Assembly (NCBI RefSeq): GCF_046630445.1
Contig: NC_092333.1
Span: 718,944,001 to 719,008,000, forward strand
Length of the DNA stretch: 64,000 nucleotides
DNA from: Rutidosis leptorrhynchoides
Lineage: Eukaryota > Streptophyta > Magnoliopsida > Asterales > Asteraceae
Direction of reading: 5' to 3'
Of this stretch, positions 20,503 through 32,863 are shown piece after piece. Below the pieces are notes generated by a model that was not told where the DNA came from, searched no databases, and saw only the letters and a program-made list of their open reading frames with translations. The translations under genes were made by a program, and so were the position numbers. Numbering within the stretch: position 1 is the stretch's first letter; each line of letters begins with the position of its first letter.

Positions 20503-23500
20503 TGAAATGTCCCGTTCTTATTGATTAAAAACGTTCCATATTAATTGATTTCGTTGCGAGGTTTTGACCTCTATATGAGACGTTTTTCAAAGACTGCATT
20601 CATTTTTAAAACAAACCATAATCTTTATTTCATAGATAAAGGTTTTAAAAAGATTTACGTAGATTATCAAATAATGATAATCTAAAATATCCTGTTTACA
20701 CACGACCATTACATAATGGTTTACAATACAAATATGTTACAACAAAATAAGTTTCTTGAATGCAGTTTTTACACAATATCATACAAGCATGGACTCCAAA
20801 TCTCGTCCTTATTTAAGTATGCGACAGCGGAAGCTCTTAATAATCACCTGAGAATAAACATGCTTAAAACGTCAACAAAAATATTGGTGAGTTATAGGTT
20901 TAACCTATATATATCAAATCATAATAATAGACCACAAGATTTTATATTTCAATACACATCCCATACATAGAGATAAAAATCATTCATATGGTGAACACCT
21001 GGTAACCGACATTAACAAGATGCATATATAAGAATATCCCCATCATTCCGGGACACCCTTCGGATATGATATAAATTTCGAAGTACTAAAGCATCCGGTA
21101 CTTTGGATGGGGTTTGTTAAGCCCAATAGATCTATCTTTAGGATTCGCGTCAATTAGGGTGTCTGTTCCCTAATTCTTAGATTACCAGACTTAATAAAAA
21201 GGGGCATATTCGATTTCGATAATTCAACCATAGAATGTAGTTTCACGTACTTGTGTCTATTTTGTAAATCATTTATAAAACCTGCATGTATTCTCATCCC
21301 AAAAATATTAGATTTTAAAAGTGGGACTATAACTCACTTTCACAGATTTTTACTTCGTCGGGAAGTAAGACTTGGCCACTGGTTGATTCACAAACCTATA
21401 ACAATATATACATATATATCAAAGTATGTTCAAAATATATTTACAACACTTTTAATATATTTTGATGTTTTAAGTTTATTAAGTCAGCTGTCCTCGTTAG
21501 TAACCTACAACTAGTTGTCCACAGTTAGATGTACAGAAATAAATCGATAAATATTATCTTGAATCAATCCACGACCCAGTGTATACGTATCTCAGTATTG
21601 ATCACAACTCAAACTATATATATTTTGGAATCAACCTCAACCCTGTATAGCTAACTCCAACATTCACATATAGAGTGTCTATGGTTGTTCCAAAATATAT
21701 ATAGATGTGTCGACATGATAGGTCGAAACATTGTATACGTGTCTATGGTATCTCAAGATTACATAATATACAATACAAGTTGATTAAGTTATGGTTGGAA
21801 TAGATTTGTTACCAATTTTCACGTAGCTAAAATGAGAAAAATTATCCAATCTTGTTTTACCCATAACTTCTTCATTTTAAATCCGTTTTGAGTGAATAAA
21901 ATTGCTATGGTTTCATATTGAACTCTATTTTATGAATCTAAACAGAAAAAGTATACGTTTATAGTCAGAAAAATAAGTTACAAGTCGTTTTTGTAAAGGT
22001 AGTCATTTCAGCCGAAAGAACGACGTCTAGATGACCATTTTAGAAAACATACTTCCACTTTGAGTTTAACCATAATTTTTGGATATAGTTTCATGTTCAT
22101 AATAAAAATCATTTTCTCAGAATAACAACTTTTAAATCAAAGTTTATCATAGTTTTTAATTAACTAACCCAAAACAGCCCAAGGTGTTACTACGATGGCG
22201 TAAATCCGGTTTTACGGTGTTTTTCGTGTTTCCAGGTTTTAAATCATTAAGTTAGCATATCATATAGATATAGAACATGTGTTTAGCTGATTTTAAAAGT
22301 CAAGTTAGAAGGATTAACTTTTATTTGCGAACAAGTTTAGAATTAACTAAACTATGTTCTAGTGATTACAAGTTTAAACCTTCGAATAAGATAGCTTTAT
22401 ATGTATGAATCGAATGATGTTATGAACATCATTACTACCTTAAGTTCCTTGGATAAACCTACTGGAAAAGAGAAAAAATAGATCTAGCTTCAACGGATCC
22501 TTGGATGGCTCGAAGTTCTTGAAGCAGAATCATGACACGAAAACAAGTTCAAGTAAGATCATCACTTGAAATAAGATTATTATAGTTATAGAAATTGAAC
22601 CAAAGTTTGAATATGATTATTACCTTGTATTAGAATGATAACCTACTGTAAGAAACAAAGATTTCTTGAGGTTGGATGATCACCTTACAAGATTGGAAGT
22701 GAGCTAGCAAACTTGAAAGTATTCTTGATTTTATGTAACTAGAACTTGTAGAATATATGAAGAACACTTAGAACTTGAAGATAGAACTTGAGAGAGATCA
22801 ATTAGATGAAGAAAATTGAAGAATGAAAGTGTTTGTAGGTGTTTTTGGTCGTTGGTGTATGGATTAGATATAAAGGATATGTAATTTTGTTTTCATGTAA
22901 ATAAGTCATGAATGATTACTCATATTTTTGTAATTTTATGAGATATTTCATGCTAGTTGCCAAATGATGGTTCCCACATGTATTAGGTGACTCACATGGG
23001 CTGCTAAGAGCTGATCATTGGAGTGTATATACCAATAGTACATACATCTAAAAGCTGTGTATTGTACGAGTACGAATACGGGTGCATACGAGTAGAATTG
23101 TTGATGAAACTGAACGAGGATGTAATTGTAAGCATTTTTGTTAAGTAGAAGTATTTTGATAAGTGTATTGAAGTCTTTCAAAAGTGTATAAATACATATT
23201 AAAACACTACATGTATATACATTTTAACTGAGTCGTTAAGTCATCGTTAGTCGTTACATGTAAGTGTTGTTTTGAAACCTTTAGGTTAACGATCTTGTTA
23301 AATGTTGTTAACCCAATGTTTATAATATCAAATGAGATTTTAAATTATTATATTATCATGATATTATCATGTATGAATATCTCTTAATATGATATATATA
23401 CATTAAATGTCTTTACAACGATAATCGTTACATATATGTCTCGTTTAAAAATCATTAAGTTAGTAGTCTTGTTTTTTCATATGTAGTTCATTGTTAATAT

Positions 23501-23767
23501 ACTTAATGATATGTTTACTTATCATAGTATCATGTTAACTATATATATATATATATCCATATCCATATATATGTCATCATATAGTTTTTACAAGTTTTAA
23601 CGTTCGTGAATCACCGGTCAACTTGGGTGGTCAATTGTCTATATGAAACATATTTTAATTAATCAAGTCTTAACAAGTTTGATTGCTTAACATGTTGGAA
23701 ACATTTAATCATGTAAATATCAATCTCAATTAATATATATAAACATGGAAAAGTTCGGGTCACTACA
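20503..23767 (-). repeat. 5' LTR of the chromovirus
   Basis: It matches 10635-13887 with few differences, including an 8-bp TA expansion near 23545. It contains the shared LTR module (GACAGCGGAAGC and ACCTGAGAATAAACATGC, about 20822-20862). Confidence 0.93.
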
Positions 23768-23829
23768 ATGCGGATGTTGTTTGTTAGTGGTGATGATAGT
23801 AATGTTGATGTTATTGATGGTGGTGCTGA

Positions 23830-24276
23830 TTATGCTGCTGGTGCTGCTGCTGGTGTTTGCAACCTTCGCACCATGTTCTCCAAAGCCGTCACGCGAGCGT
23901 GAACTTCGTTAACTTCTGCTAGTACACCGGGTTGATTGGCGGTTGGAGCGAGCGAATGAACAAGATTTGTAATATGGGATAGTATATAATCGTGACGAGA
24001 TACTCTAGAAATGAGAGAGAAAATGGTGTTTCGAATAAGTTCGTCGGTAAGTGCTTCAGGTTCATCGCCAAGAGGGAAATTTGGTGGATGGAATGGATCA
24101 CCTTCTTCTTGTCTCCAGTGATTTAGTATATAACGAACCCATTCCCAATTCATCCAGAATAGATGATGGGAAATTGGTTGATCCATTCCGGTGACGCTGC
24201 TTTCGGAGCCCGAATGGAAATCCATATCGGCATAACTGTCGGAATCTGAAGAATTCGAACTAGATGCGGAATCCAT
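23830..24276 (-). CDS. Accessory ORF of the non-autonomous element, 148 residues, unknown
   Basis: I start it at MDSASSSNSSDSDSY rather than the upstream in-frame ATG at 24465, because the upstream part is Leu/Ile-rich AT noise. The N-terminus is Ser/Asp-rich. The middle has an aromatic block (HLFWMNWEWVRYILNHW), and the C-terminus looks like a short coiled coil (LAEVNEVHARVTALENMVRRL) followed by an Ala/Pro tail. No domain is recognised. It is the only long ORF of this element, 398 bp inside the primer site. The chromovirus inserted 58 bp beyond its stop and left it intact. A reduced gag-like protein is one possibility, unproven. Confidence 0.5.
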   Translation of the reverse strand: MDSASSSNSSDSDSYADMDFHSGSESSVTGMDQPISHHLFWMNWEWVRYILNHWRQEEGDPFHPPNFPLGDEPEALTDELIRNTIFSLISRVSRHDYILSHITNLVHSLAPTANQPGVLAEVNEVHARVTALENMVRRLQTPAAAPAA

Positions 24277-24673
24277 CTTGTATAATGGGGAAAATGAATT
24301 TTTGGTATGGAATAGATTATAGGAGTTAGATTTGGTACTCTTCAATACATAATTTACATATGTATATATAATACCAAAATCCCGTAAATTACAGAGAATC
24401 TTTGAAAAGATATCAGTCAAAGTTCGCAATAACAGATATGATAAGATAAGAATTCGTCTATACACTATTAATGCAGTAAATGCAGTAAAACGTGTCTAGA
24501 CTTATGAATGATAAGCAGGTAATTTCCTAAGGATGATAAGCAGATGATTTCCGACTAGAAATGATAAGCAAAACTTTTGACATGTAGACACGATCGAAGT
24601 CCAGACTCATTAATGCATCCTAACAACTACTAGTTAGACACACTAATGCAAGACCTGGTTCGCTACGACCACC

Positions 24674-24685
24674 GCTCTGATACCA
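24674..24685 (-). promoter_or_regulatory. Primer-binding site of the non-autonomous element
   Basis: The minus strand reads TGGTATCAGAGC two bases from the LTR end, as in the chromovirus. Confidence 0.85.
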
Positions 24686-24687
24686 AA

Positions 24688-27385
24688 TGAAAGGACCCGT
24701 CCTAATCCACCTGGACGAAGTCATCAACATTTGGTCCCATTGCGATGATCGGCTCCAAGTAATATCCTTATATTGAGCAAATGCACAGCGGAAGACTTAA
24801 TTCGTACCTGAGAATAAACATGCTTTAAAGTGTCAACCAAAAGGTTGGTGAGTTCATAGGTTTATCATAACAATCATTTCAATATGTTAATAGACCACAA
24901 GATTTCATAATCATAAACATAATACACTTGCAAGTGTATGTAAAGCATTCTAAGTGGTTGAGCACTTGGTAACCATACTTAACATTTGATCAACGTCGCA
25001 TATTCCCTTTATTATGAAATCTCACTACACCGTACCAAGTGTAGTCACCAAAACGAAGTACTGTGCAACCGTTGAATACTGGTCGTCCAGTCCGGTTGGG
25101 GTTGTCAGGCCCGATAGATCTATCGACAGAATTCGCGTTTACAATACCCATGTAAATAGTAGTTACCAAGCTACAGGGAAATATGCCAGTGGTACAACTC
25201 AATGTAGAATATATTTTTAAGTACTTGTGTCTATTTTGTAAACATTTATAAAAGCAGCGCATGTATTCTCAGTCCAAAAATATATATTGCAAAAGCAATT
25301 AAAAAGGGAGCAAATGAAACTCACTTTTGCCTTGAAGGTATTTAATTCGACTTGGTCTCCGATAGATATCACGAACCTAACCATATATAATATATAACAA
25401 CATATTTTCTTTTTAAGTAATCGTTACATATATATATATACTTTTAATACTTTTAATACTTTCTAAGTCCGTAGTTAGCAGTCCGATGTTAGTGGTCCAT
25501 AATTAGTTGCTTAAATAAAATAAATAAAGACCCCATCGTATTCGTATTGATCAGAATTAATCTCGAACCATGGTACCATGTTGTCAAATGACGTGTTGCG
25601 TACATAAAGTACCGTGTTGTCAAATGACGTGTTGCGTACAATCATGAGGTCTTATGATTAATCTTCTCGTGTTGTTTACGGGTGGTCCTGAAATATATAA
25701 AATCAAATCATAATTAATTATATATAAAATATCATATTAATTAGAAAAGATATGATTAATTTACTTTTTCTCCAAATATTTTCGTAGCTAAACTAGCTTC
25801 GGATACCCAATCTTGTTTTAGTCGTAGTTTCTTCATTACAACTCCGTTTTTGTTGGTTCAACTTGCCACTTCCTAGGATCGAGTCAAATTTTAAGAATAT
25901 GAACTGAAAATACCTTAGTTTGTATTCAAAATCATAGGTTATAGGTCAAACTTTGGTGAAACTTATGAAAGTGATCATTTTCCATCATAAAAACAACATT
26001 TAATGATCATTTTTCTAAAAATACTTACACTTTGAGTTAAACCATGAAATTTTTATGTGTTAACATATTCATAAGAAATATAATTTTTCCAGAACATGAA
26101 CTTCCAATTCAAAGTTCAAGATGGTTTTTAATTATCCAACCCAAAACAGCCCCCGGTTGCACTCCGACGACGTAGATTCAGTTTTTAAGATGTTCTTTGT
26201 AAAACCAAGTTATATCTTGTTAGGTTAGCATATCATTATGATATATTACAGGTCTTGAAGTGTTTTAAAAGTCAAGTTAGAAGGATCTATTTAGTTTGCG
26301 AACAAGTTTGAAATCGTTCAAACTATGTTCTTGTTGTTAAAATTTTATACCACAAAATAAGATGGCTATATGAATATGAATTGAATAAGATTATGAACAA
26401 GGTTACTACCTCAAGTTACTTGGACAAAGTTACTGCAAAAGATAAGAAATAATCTTGAAATCAAAGAGTGGTGGAGTTAGATCAAAAGGTTGGAAGTAAA
26501 CTTCTTCAAATGGGTGGTTATTTTGATATGTTCTTGAAAGAGTTTTCTTATGGTGTTTAAGGATTGTAATTGAAGCTAAATGATGGGAAAAATGCTTGGA
26601 GATGATCAAGTATGAAGTTAGGAGTATTTTGAGAGTGAAATGAGGGTGTAGGTATGAGAAAATGGAGTGAAGAAATGGTGTTCATTTATAAAAACGTTTT
26701 TAGTTTATAAAGAAAGAAAAGGATTCCTAATTTTGTTTTCTTACTAATAATTCATAATACTTGACAAATCCTAGTTACCTCATATCTAGGGCAGTAATAA
26801 TGTTGATTAGGATGTTGATTTGATGTGTATATATCAATAGTAAATACGTATAGAAGCTGGGTATGATACGGGTACATATACCCTAGATATACGTATAGAA
26901 ATCTTGAGGAAACGGAACGAGAATTCAAATATAGCTATCTTTTGTGAATATACTTATATTTTTTTATGTATTTAATTCCTTAAAAAGTGATTAAATACAT
27001 TATATATACGATACATGTATAAGCATTATAGATTATAAGTATATATATCAAAGAATGTTACGTATAGTTATTGTTTTGAAAACTTAAGTTAGTAGTTTCA
27101 AAATATACTTATAACTCATTGTCATTAGTACACAATGAGATGTTAAACCATCCTTAGATCATGTTAAATATATATAAATACATATATATACACAAACGTA
27201 TAATTATCGTATGTTATATAGTTCGTGATATCATCGGTCATATTGGACGGTCAAACGTTGTCTAAAACTCTTTTCAAAAACACAAGTCTCAACAATTTGG
27301 ATTGCTTATCATGTTGGTATGGTTTAATTTATGTAAATATTAATCTCATAAGTATAATTTGGTCGGAAAATTCCGGGTCATTACA
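24688..27385 (-). repeat. 5' LTR of the non-autonomous element
   Basis: It pairs with 4982-7680. It is immediately followed by the TSD GAAAC and then the right part of the interrupted solo LTR. Confidence 0.9.
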
Positions 27386-28061
27386 GAAACCTATCTAGTT
27401 TTTGCCCATAATAGTCCATCGGTCATAATTATAAAATGCTCGTCAAATTAACCTTATACCCGAAGTCAAATATTCCAACTAATTAGGGATTCAAACTGTA
27501 ACAAGGTTTTAATACTTTGTTAATAATTACACCAGGTTATCGATGGCGTGTAATCCAAGGTTTTAATACTTTGTTAACAGTTACACCAATTACCCTTGAA
27601 TGTAATCCACCCATGTTTTAATGAGTCCATTGACTATTAATCCATCCCCGTCTCCGGTCAAATGAACAATTATTAGTATTTATAAATATCCCGCTCATCG
27701 TACCCGATCGAGCGTATGTGGACATTTATAGTTACGTCAAATTGTAAATCTCTATATTAATCAATTATAAAGTCCATTAATAGCCCATAGTTCAATTTCC
27801 ACAAGTGTCGGTCTTTTGTCCAAACCCTAATTATGGTCCAAAGCCCAATAACCCGTCTTAATATTTAGTCCAACATCACGATTACCTCAGCTCAAATAAG
27901 CATAATAATAACTTAGTTACGAGACATTAATTTAAAAAGGGAGAACATAACTTACAATGATTATTTATCGCGTAGCTTGTTCACGGATAGAACTTCGACT
28001 TTAAAACCCGTAAAATAACCTTTACATTACCCAAACTAACTAATATAAAACTAAACTATTA

Positions 28062-28153
<92 letters not shown>

Positions 28154-28758
28154 GAGTAGAGAGATTGATATGGTGCACTGAACTAGTCCGAAAACTGGCC
28201 AATTTATAGGAGATTTCCAAATACTGTAGCCCATGCGATCCCATGGGCTTTATGTGTTATTGACATGCGATCGCATGGCCAGGCTGGCATGCTCAGAATG
28301 AGTTTAAAACGTGGGCTGCTCGATTTAATTAATATATATAATATAATATATATAATTTTATATAATTATATATATATATTATATTATATTCTTGTGCATA
28401 GTTGACTGGTAATTTTAGGCCCGTTGAGTCGTACGTTGATAGTTGGTTCATGCCTCGGTCTCGGATTTTCGAACGTCTTTTCGTATGCTAAGATATCTTG
28501 TACTTTGCGTTCCGCGACTTGTACTTTTATCAATATTTAGATGTTAATCATCAATAAATTGAATCACTTGGAGTTTAACTTGTACGTTTAAGCTTTCTGG
28601 TCATTTGCATCTTCAAATCGTCATTTTCGTCTTCCGTCTTCGCACTTATTTAATATAAACGATTACAACTTAAAAATAGAACAATTACAACTAAAAACTT
28701 TACATATTGGAAAGATATTGATACTAAATATATGTTCATTTGGAGCACTATCAGGTGC

Positions 28759-29180
28759 ATGGCCATCAATTGAATATAGTGTCCACACATTCAAATATGT
28801 ATTTTGGGCATTTGGCCCTTCTATTATGGCATATCAAAAATGTATTCCTATCGTTTATATTGATGGGACTCATTTGAAGGGTAACTACATGGGCAAGATG
28901 CTTACCGTGGTCACAAAAAATGCTAACGGGCAAATTCTGCATGTTGCATTCGCATTAGTTGACACTGAGACGAACGAAAGTTGAGCTTGGTTTTTGGAAC
29001 AGTTCTAAACACATGTTAATTGTCACAGTAGCATAGAATTGTGTGTAATATTTGGTCGTCATCAAGGTATAGTTAATATGATGGCTGATAGTGCCTATGG
29101 TTAACATCATCGTTACTGGTTGCGCCGCATTCGTAGCAACTTGATGACTGTTGGTTAAGATTCCAATCATAATATTCAAA
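28759..29180 (+). pseudogene. MULE transposase, catalytic (MULE) domain part
   Basis: Directly after the TSD the plus strand reads PSIEYSVHTFKYVFWAFGPSI, then CIPIVYIDGTHLKGNYMGKM and HVAFALVDTETNES, then a stop and AWFLEQF. The YIDGTHLKG motif holds the first catalytic Asp of the MULE DDE domain. It continues the frame left at 4425, so the two pieces are one gene. Further on HHRYWLRRIRSNLM matches the family's HYCVRH-type stretch before the next interruption. Confidence 0.88.
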
Positions 29181-29184
29181 AGTT

Positions 29185-30814
29185 AATCACCATGTTTTGA
29201 TGATGACACAAAAGAGATAAGTGTTTAATCATATGTAAGACGACATGAGTTCATAAGCTTACACAATCTCTAGCAAAAGACCAATACATAAATAATTAAC
29301 TTGATAAATTTGCTATACGGCTGAACCACGGTCGACCGTGGGTCTGTCCGTGGATGTCCTGTACCAACGGCTGCAATCCTTTTCAAATTTATGATGTGCG
29401 GTCAAGTACACGGTCGATCGCAGTTCGACCGTAGTTTTCTCTGTTACCAAAATCATACACTTTAAGTTAGACCGCCTTGAGACATCTATAATTTACAAAA
29501 CCTTTTTAAACATACTTATAATAGTTGCCTTTTTTTATCTCAAAAGAGTTTTGAATCAAAAGATGTTAATTTCTACTAATCACACCTAATGACATCTTAA
29601 TGACATTTTAAGCTCAATTAAGGTTAAACACGTAAATGTTTTATTTTTTTACTTGGTACAAAATGTCACTCAAATACATACTAATAATGGTCATTAAAAG
29701 TCCCAACAAAAGAGTTGCTCTCCCATAACTTTTATGTATCATTTTTATGTATGTGCAATTATGAACTAGTAAGTGGTTAATGTAATAATCTTCAAGAAAG
29801 CTCCAACTAGATTCAAACTAGTTCATTTGAAATGCAACAAGATTCCAAAGGACAAAATGCTTCCATTAGCAAAGTGACAAGTAATTAAGAAAGGTTGATG
29901 AAGTTTTAGAAGATAATGCTTTATCAAGAGACAAAATTATGCAATTACCCTATTAAGTAATCAATGACAAATGGTCAAAGCTTGAAGACTTTCTTCTTTT
30001 ATGGACATGTCAACTTCCACACTTATGTCCAAAGTAAAAGGGGTAATGGGGATGATTTCAGAGACAACTGGCTTTTAGTTGAAGCTATTCAACAAAGAAA
30101 AATGACAATTTTCAAAGGACAAAAAAAGCTATAAGAATCAGATGTCAGAGGTACACGGTCAAATCACGGTCGACCGTACAGTGAGCCGTACAACTTCCAG
30201 GCAGATTTCTCTTTCTACAAAAGCCAAGGCTTGGAGCATTTGAAGACTCACCTCTTGAACTCATATTTTCTTATACTTACTGAGATCATTCTTATAATTC
30301 ATTGTAATCTTTTAGAGTGATTCTAGCAAGAGTACTTGTAAGCTTAAGTTGTAAGTTTACTTGTAAACTATCTTCTTAAAGGGATCTAGAAGGTAGTCAT
30401 GTTTTCACTAAGATAGTGCACTAGGATCTTGTGGTAAGATCTTTAGGTGGTTGTGAAGTCTTCAAAGGGACGTAAGGGTTCACAACTTGCGGCTTATCAA
30501 AGTACTAGTGTTGTATCCGGACACTCCACCGAGTTTGGAGTATCATAGTGAAGAAAAATCTCAATTCATAGAATTGGGGAGTGGATTAAGGAAGATTAGT
30601 TAACATCTTCCCGAACCACTATATATCGTTGTGTTTGTTCTCTCTTCCCTTATCTCTTTGATTACATATACACTTGCATATATTTTATATACGTATAGTT
30701 TGAGAAAAAAACATTTCAAATCACACTATATCAAGTTCAAGTTCAAGAAAACGTAAAGAAATTTTTTAAAATCGACTAAGTAACTATTCACCCCCCTCTA
30801 GTTACTTACAATGA
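29185..30814. mobile_element. Insertion in the MULE transposase, probably a solo copia LTR (SIRE-like)
   Basis: The transposase reading breaks off near 29180 and resumes at about 30815. The insert contains TGTTTTGATGATGACAC near its left edge and CACCCCCCTCTAGTTACT near its right edge, phrases common at LTR edges of SIRE/Maximus copia elements. Inverted GGTCGACCGT motifs occur at about 29330, 29420 and 30160. AAAAGTT occurs at both borders (29178-29184 and 30815-30821) and may be the duplicated target. The exact ends are uncertain, because TG...CA ends do not coincide with that repeat. Confidence 0.5.
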
Positions 30815-31650
30815 AAAAGTTTAAAAGAAACAACGAACTCAAGAAGTTGTGTTGGAGTCCGGTTCCACGACGCAAAGTAATAGATATAAAAGTGCAGTGC
30901 GTGGAATTAAAAAAGTGAATGAGGAGGCTTGGAATTATTTAGAAGATGTTCAACTTGAAAAGTGGACTTTGTGGTCGTCGTCGTTGGGCTAACTTAACGA
31001 CAAACATAGCCGAGTCATTGAACAATGTTTTACGTCATGCTCGTATGATGCAAATCAAAGCGTGTATTGATTACACATTTCACTACACAAGAGAACACTT
31101 CAACAACCCAGAAAGAACTGCTCACGAATGGCAAGCGCCATTATCCAAGACTATGTGGACACAATTTCAAGATCGTGATAAACTAGCTTCTACTTACACA
31201 GTAACATGCTATGACTTTTAAACAGGCGTGTACAAGGTCTAATCTACATATCAAAGAAGCGGTGATGGGGGGACAGAGTATACAGTAAATATTGTGCCAA
31301 AAAGTGCTCGTGTGGAAGATGACAACATCAAAGGATGCCTTGCTCTCATGGCATTGCAGTATGTCGCAAACGAAATAAAGATTCAAAGACCTTGATTGGT
31401 AAATACTACACTACTACTATGTAGAGAGAACAATATCATTATCACTTACATCCACTTAAAGACTTCACATACTGGGCCAATTCAGACTGGACAATTAAGG
31501 TCGATCCATCAAGACTGATCACACATAGGGTAGGAAACGACAACGACGGTTCCGTAACAAGATGAATGAAAATCAGAACAGAGAGACAGTTCTACCAAGG
31601 TGTGGTTTCTGCAGACAACCAGGTCATAACAGGAATTCATCTACTACAAG
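30815..31650 (+). pseudogene. MULE transposase, C-terminal part with SWIM and CCHC zinc motifs
   Basis: The frame resumes KFKRNNELKKLCW, then VNEEAWNYLEDVQLEKWTLW and NLTTNIAESLNNVLRHARMM, the conserved C-terminal stretch of plant MULE transposases. In a shifted frame at 31290-31370 comes KCSCGRWQHQRMPCSHGIAV, a SWIM zinc finger (CxC...CxH). At about 31590-31640 CGFCRQPGHNRNSS is a zinc knuckle whose last Cys is Ser. The frame changes show this part is also decayed. Confidence 0.85.
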
Positions 31651-31935
31651 GTTTGGTTAAGAAATTAAGTAGTAAATTGTTGTACTCCATTTGTTGTAAC
31701 CGTATTTATGTTTTTAAATAAAAAGATTGTTAAAAATAATGATGACAATGATAATAATGATAATGATAATAATAATAACACAACCACTACTAATCTATTA
31801 CAACTAAGTTTATGCATTATAGTATTCACTGTAACTATCATATATCCTACCGAATTCAAGTACGTCTTCAAAAACTCCAAATAAAACATACAACTCAAAT
31901 TTTTCATAAAGTCTACATGATTTCCCAACTAATGT
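31651..31935. other. MULE 3' region, simple repeats
   Basis: The stretch holds AATAAA signals and a GATAAT-type repeat (about 31735-31785). I see no gene. Confidence 0.5.
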
Positions 31936-32180
31936 CTACCATTCTTCATCAAAGCACAATTGTTCAGGTTGAGCAATTCCTTGTTTGTAATAGTATATGT
32001 CCATTGAATCTGGATTTTTCGGTAATTTTTCTCGAAGGAATTCATTCAACTTCCGCATATCAAACCCGCGAACATCAACATTATCAAATATGTTTTGTCG
32101 CCTCCTGAGAATTTTGTATCATCATTTCATACAAAATCGCAGTCGTGATATACGTCAATTGAAACGTACTTCGAATCCAT
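31936..32180 (-). pseudogene. PB1-like-domain ORF in the MULE, broken
   Basis: The minus strand begins MDSKYVSIDVYHDCDF and, after one stop and one frame change, reads FDNVDVRGFDMRKLNEFLRE, then MDIYYYKQG and FDEEW before the stop. Order and spacing match the intact ORF at 32579 (DVYYKG, WVDVNGMSISKLFEFIKE, DEDEWYEI). It is therefore a second, decayed and oppositely oriented member of the same family. It is too broken to form a long ORF. Confidence 0.6.
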
Positions 32181-32337
32181 GTTCGACATGTGTTTATGAA
32201 CCAGTCAACATGCGCTTTTATAACCATAACATAAATCGGTCTTATAAACTCTGATTTAAGCTTTTATTGTTTGTTAGCTTACCATTACTGTTTGCCAGCT
32301 CAGCTGTTATTGTTTTTCAGCTTTTACTGTTTGACAT

Positions 32338-32495
32338 TTTTTACTGAAACCGGCTCTCAGAATGCTGGTATATGAAACCATATATTGTTTGACAACTTTT
32401 ACTAAAACCTGCTATCAGAATGCCGATTTATGAAACCATACTTGTCAGTTTTTACTGAATTTGGCTAGTAGAATGTCGGTTTATCAAACCATACT
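32338..32495 (+). repeat. Three tandem copies upstream of the PB1-like ORF
   Basis: Units of about 50-60 bp share TTTTACTGAAACCGGCT, CAGAATGCYG and TTATGAAACCATA. They end next to a TATA box and contain the GCCGGTTT-type motif seen in the MULE ends. Confidence 0.6.
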
Positions 32496-32499
32496 AGTC

Positions 32500-32507
32500 T
32501 ATATAAA
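32500..32507 (+). promoter_or_regulatory. TATA box of the PB1-like ORF
   Basis: TATATAAA lies 72 bp upstream of the ATG at 32579 and directly after the tandem repeats, a plausible promoter layout. Confidence 0.4.
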
Positions 32508-32578
32508 CACATGTATATTTGTTATTTTGATTGTATCACTCTTTGACTCCACACATATCACTCTTTTACTGCACACCC

Positions 32579-32863
32579 ATGGATCCATGGATTGATGTTT
32601 ACTACAAGGGTCAGTATTCGGCCTATATGAAGCGGTACACACTAGAAATGAGAAAATCGTTCTCATGGGTTGATGTTAATGGTATGAGTATTTCGAAGTT
32701 GTTTGAGTTTATCAAAGAAAAAGTACCCTACGAACACTCGGGCGTGATGTATTTTCACAATACAAAAGAAAAATTTGTGTTTCTAAACGACGAAGATGAA
32801 TGGTATGAAATAAGAATAATAGCAATTACCAGACAAGAACCTATAGGCTTACATCTGGTTTAA
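32579..32863 (+). CDS. PB1-like-domain protein in the MULE, 94 residues
   Basis: I start at MDPWIDVYYKGQYSAY because the upstream frame to 32531 is leader-like. The protein reads VDVYYKG, SWVDVNGMSISKLFEFIKEK and DEDEWYEIRIIAITR. It resembles the N-terminal PB1-like domain attached to many plant MULE transposases, here as a stand-alone ORF. It has no stops, a TATA box upstream, and relatives at 31936-32180 (broken) and 36071-36424 (in the CACTA element). A role as a separated transposase interaction domain is inference. Confidence 0.55.
   Translation: MDPWIDVYYKGQYSAYMKRYTLEMRKSFSWVDVNGMSISKLFEFIKEKVPYEHSGVMYFHNTKEKFVFLNDEDEWYEIRIIAITRQEPIGLHLV

Larger units (their letters stand above)
10635..23767 (-). 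mobile_element. Ty3/gypsy chromovirus (Tekay/Del-like) with extra ORFs, nearly complete
   Basis: LTRs at 10635-13887 (3253 bp) and 20503-23767 (3265 bp) begin TGTAGTGACCCGA and end GGGACATTTCA on the minus strand. I count roughly 15-20 differences between them. ATGCG at 10630-10634 and 23768-23772 is the TSD. On the minus strand the order is LTR, iMet-type primer site, acidic ORF, F-box ORF, internal polypurine-like motif, gag, pol with chromodomain, polypurine tract, LTR. Two in-frame stops (17568-17570 and 14031-14033) break an otherwise continuous gag-pol frame. The integrase C-terminus and chromodomain place it among chromoviruses. The two extra ORFs upstream of gag are unusual for this clade. 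Confidence 0.92.
4982..27385 (-). mobile_element. Non-autonomous LTR retrotransposon with 2.7-kb LTRs, split by a chromovirus
   Basis: LTRs at 4982-7680 and 24688-27385 are near identical; I count roughly 35-40 differences by eye. Both begin TGTAATGACCCGG and end CTTTCA on the minus strand. GAAAC flanks the element at 4977-4981 and 27386-27390. A primer-binding site (24674-24685) and a polypurine tract (7681-7697) fix the minus orientation. Without the nested element at 10635-23767 the internal region is about 3.9 kb. I find no gag, protease, reverse transcriptase or integrase motif in it, only one 148-codon ORF near the primer site. It probably relies on proteins of a related autonomous family. 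Confidence 0.85.
4431..28753 (-). mobile_element. Solo LTR, about 1.9 kb, Ty3/gypsy (Athila/Tat-like), split by a nested element
   Basis: The outer parts are 4431-4981 and 27391-28753. The left edge is TGATGTGCGAGCGG and the right edge ends GGAGCACTATCA. Both are flanked by GGTGC (4426-4430 and 28754-28758), the 5-bp TSD in the MULE transposase. No second copy of either part is present, so this is a solo LTR rather than a full element. On the minus strand the 3' part carries CTCCCTGTGGAACGAACC, a phrase typical of the Athila/Tat branch; the clade call is inference. It holds (TA)n arrays at 4661-4734 and 28067-28150. A related fragment in opposite orientation lies at 58460-58722. Confidence 0.7.
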
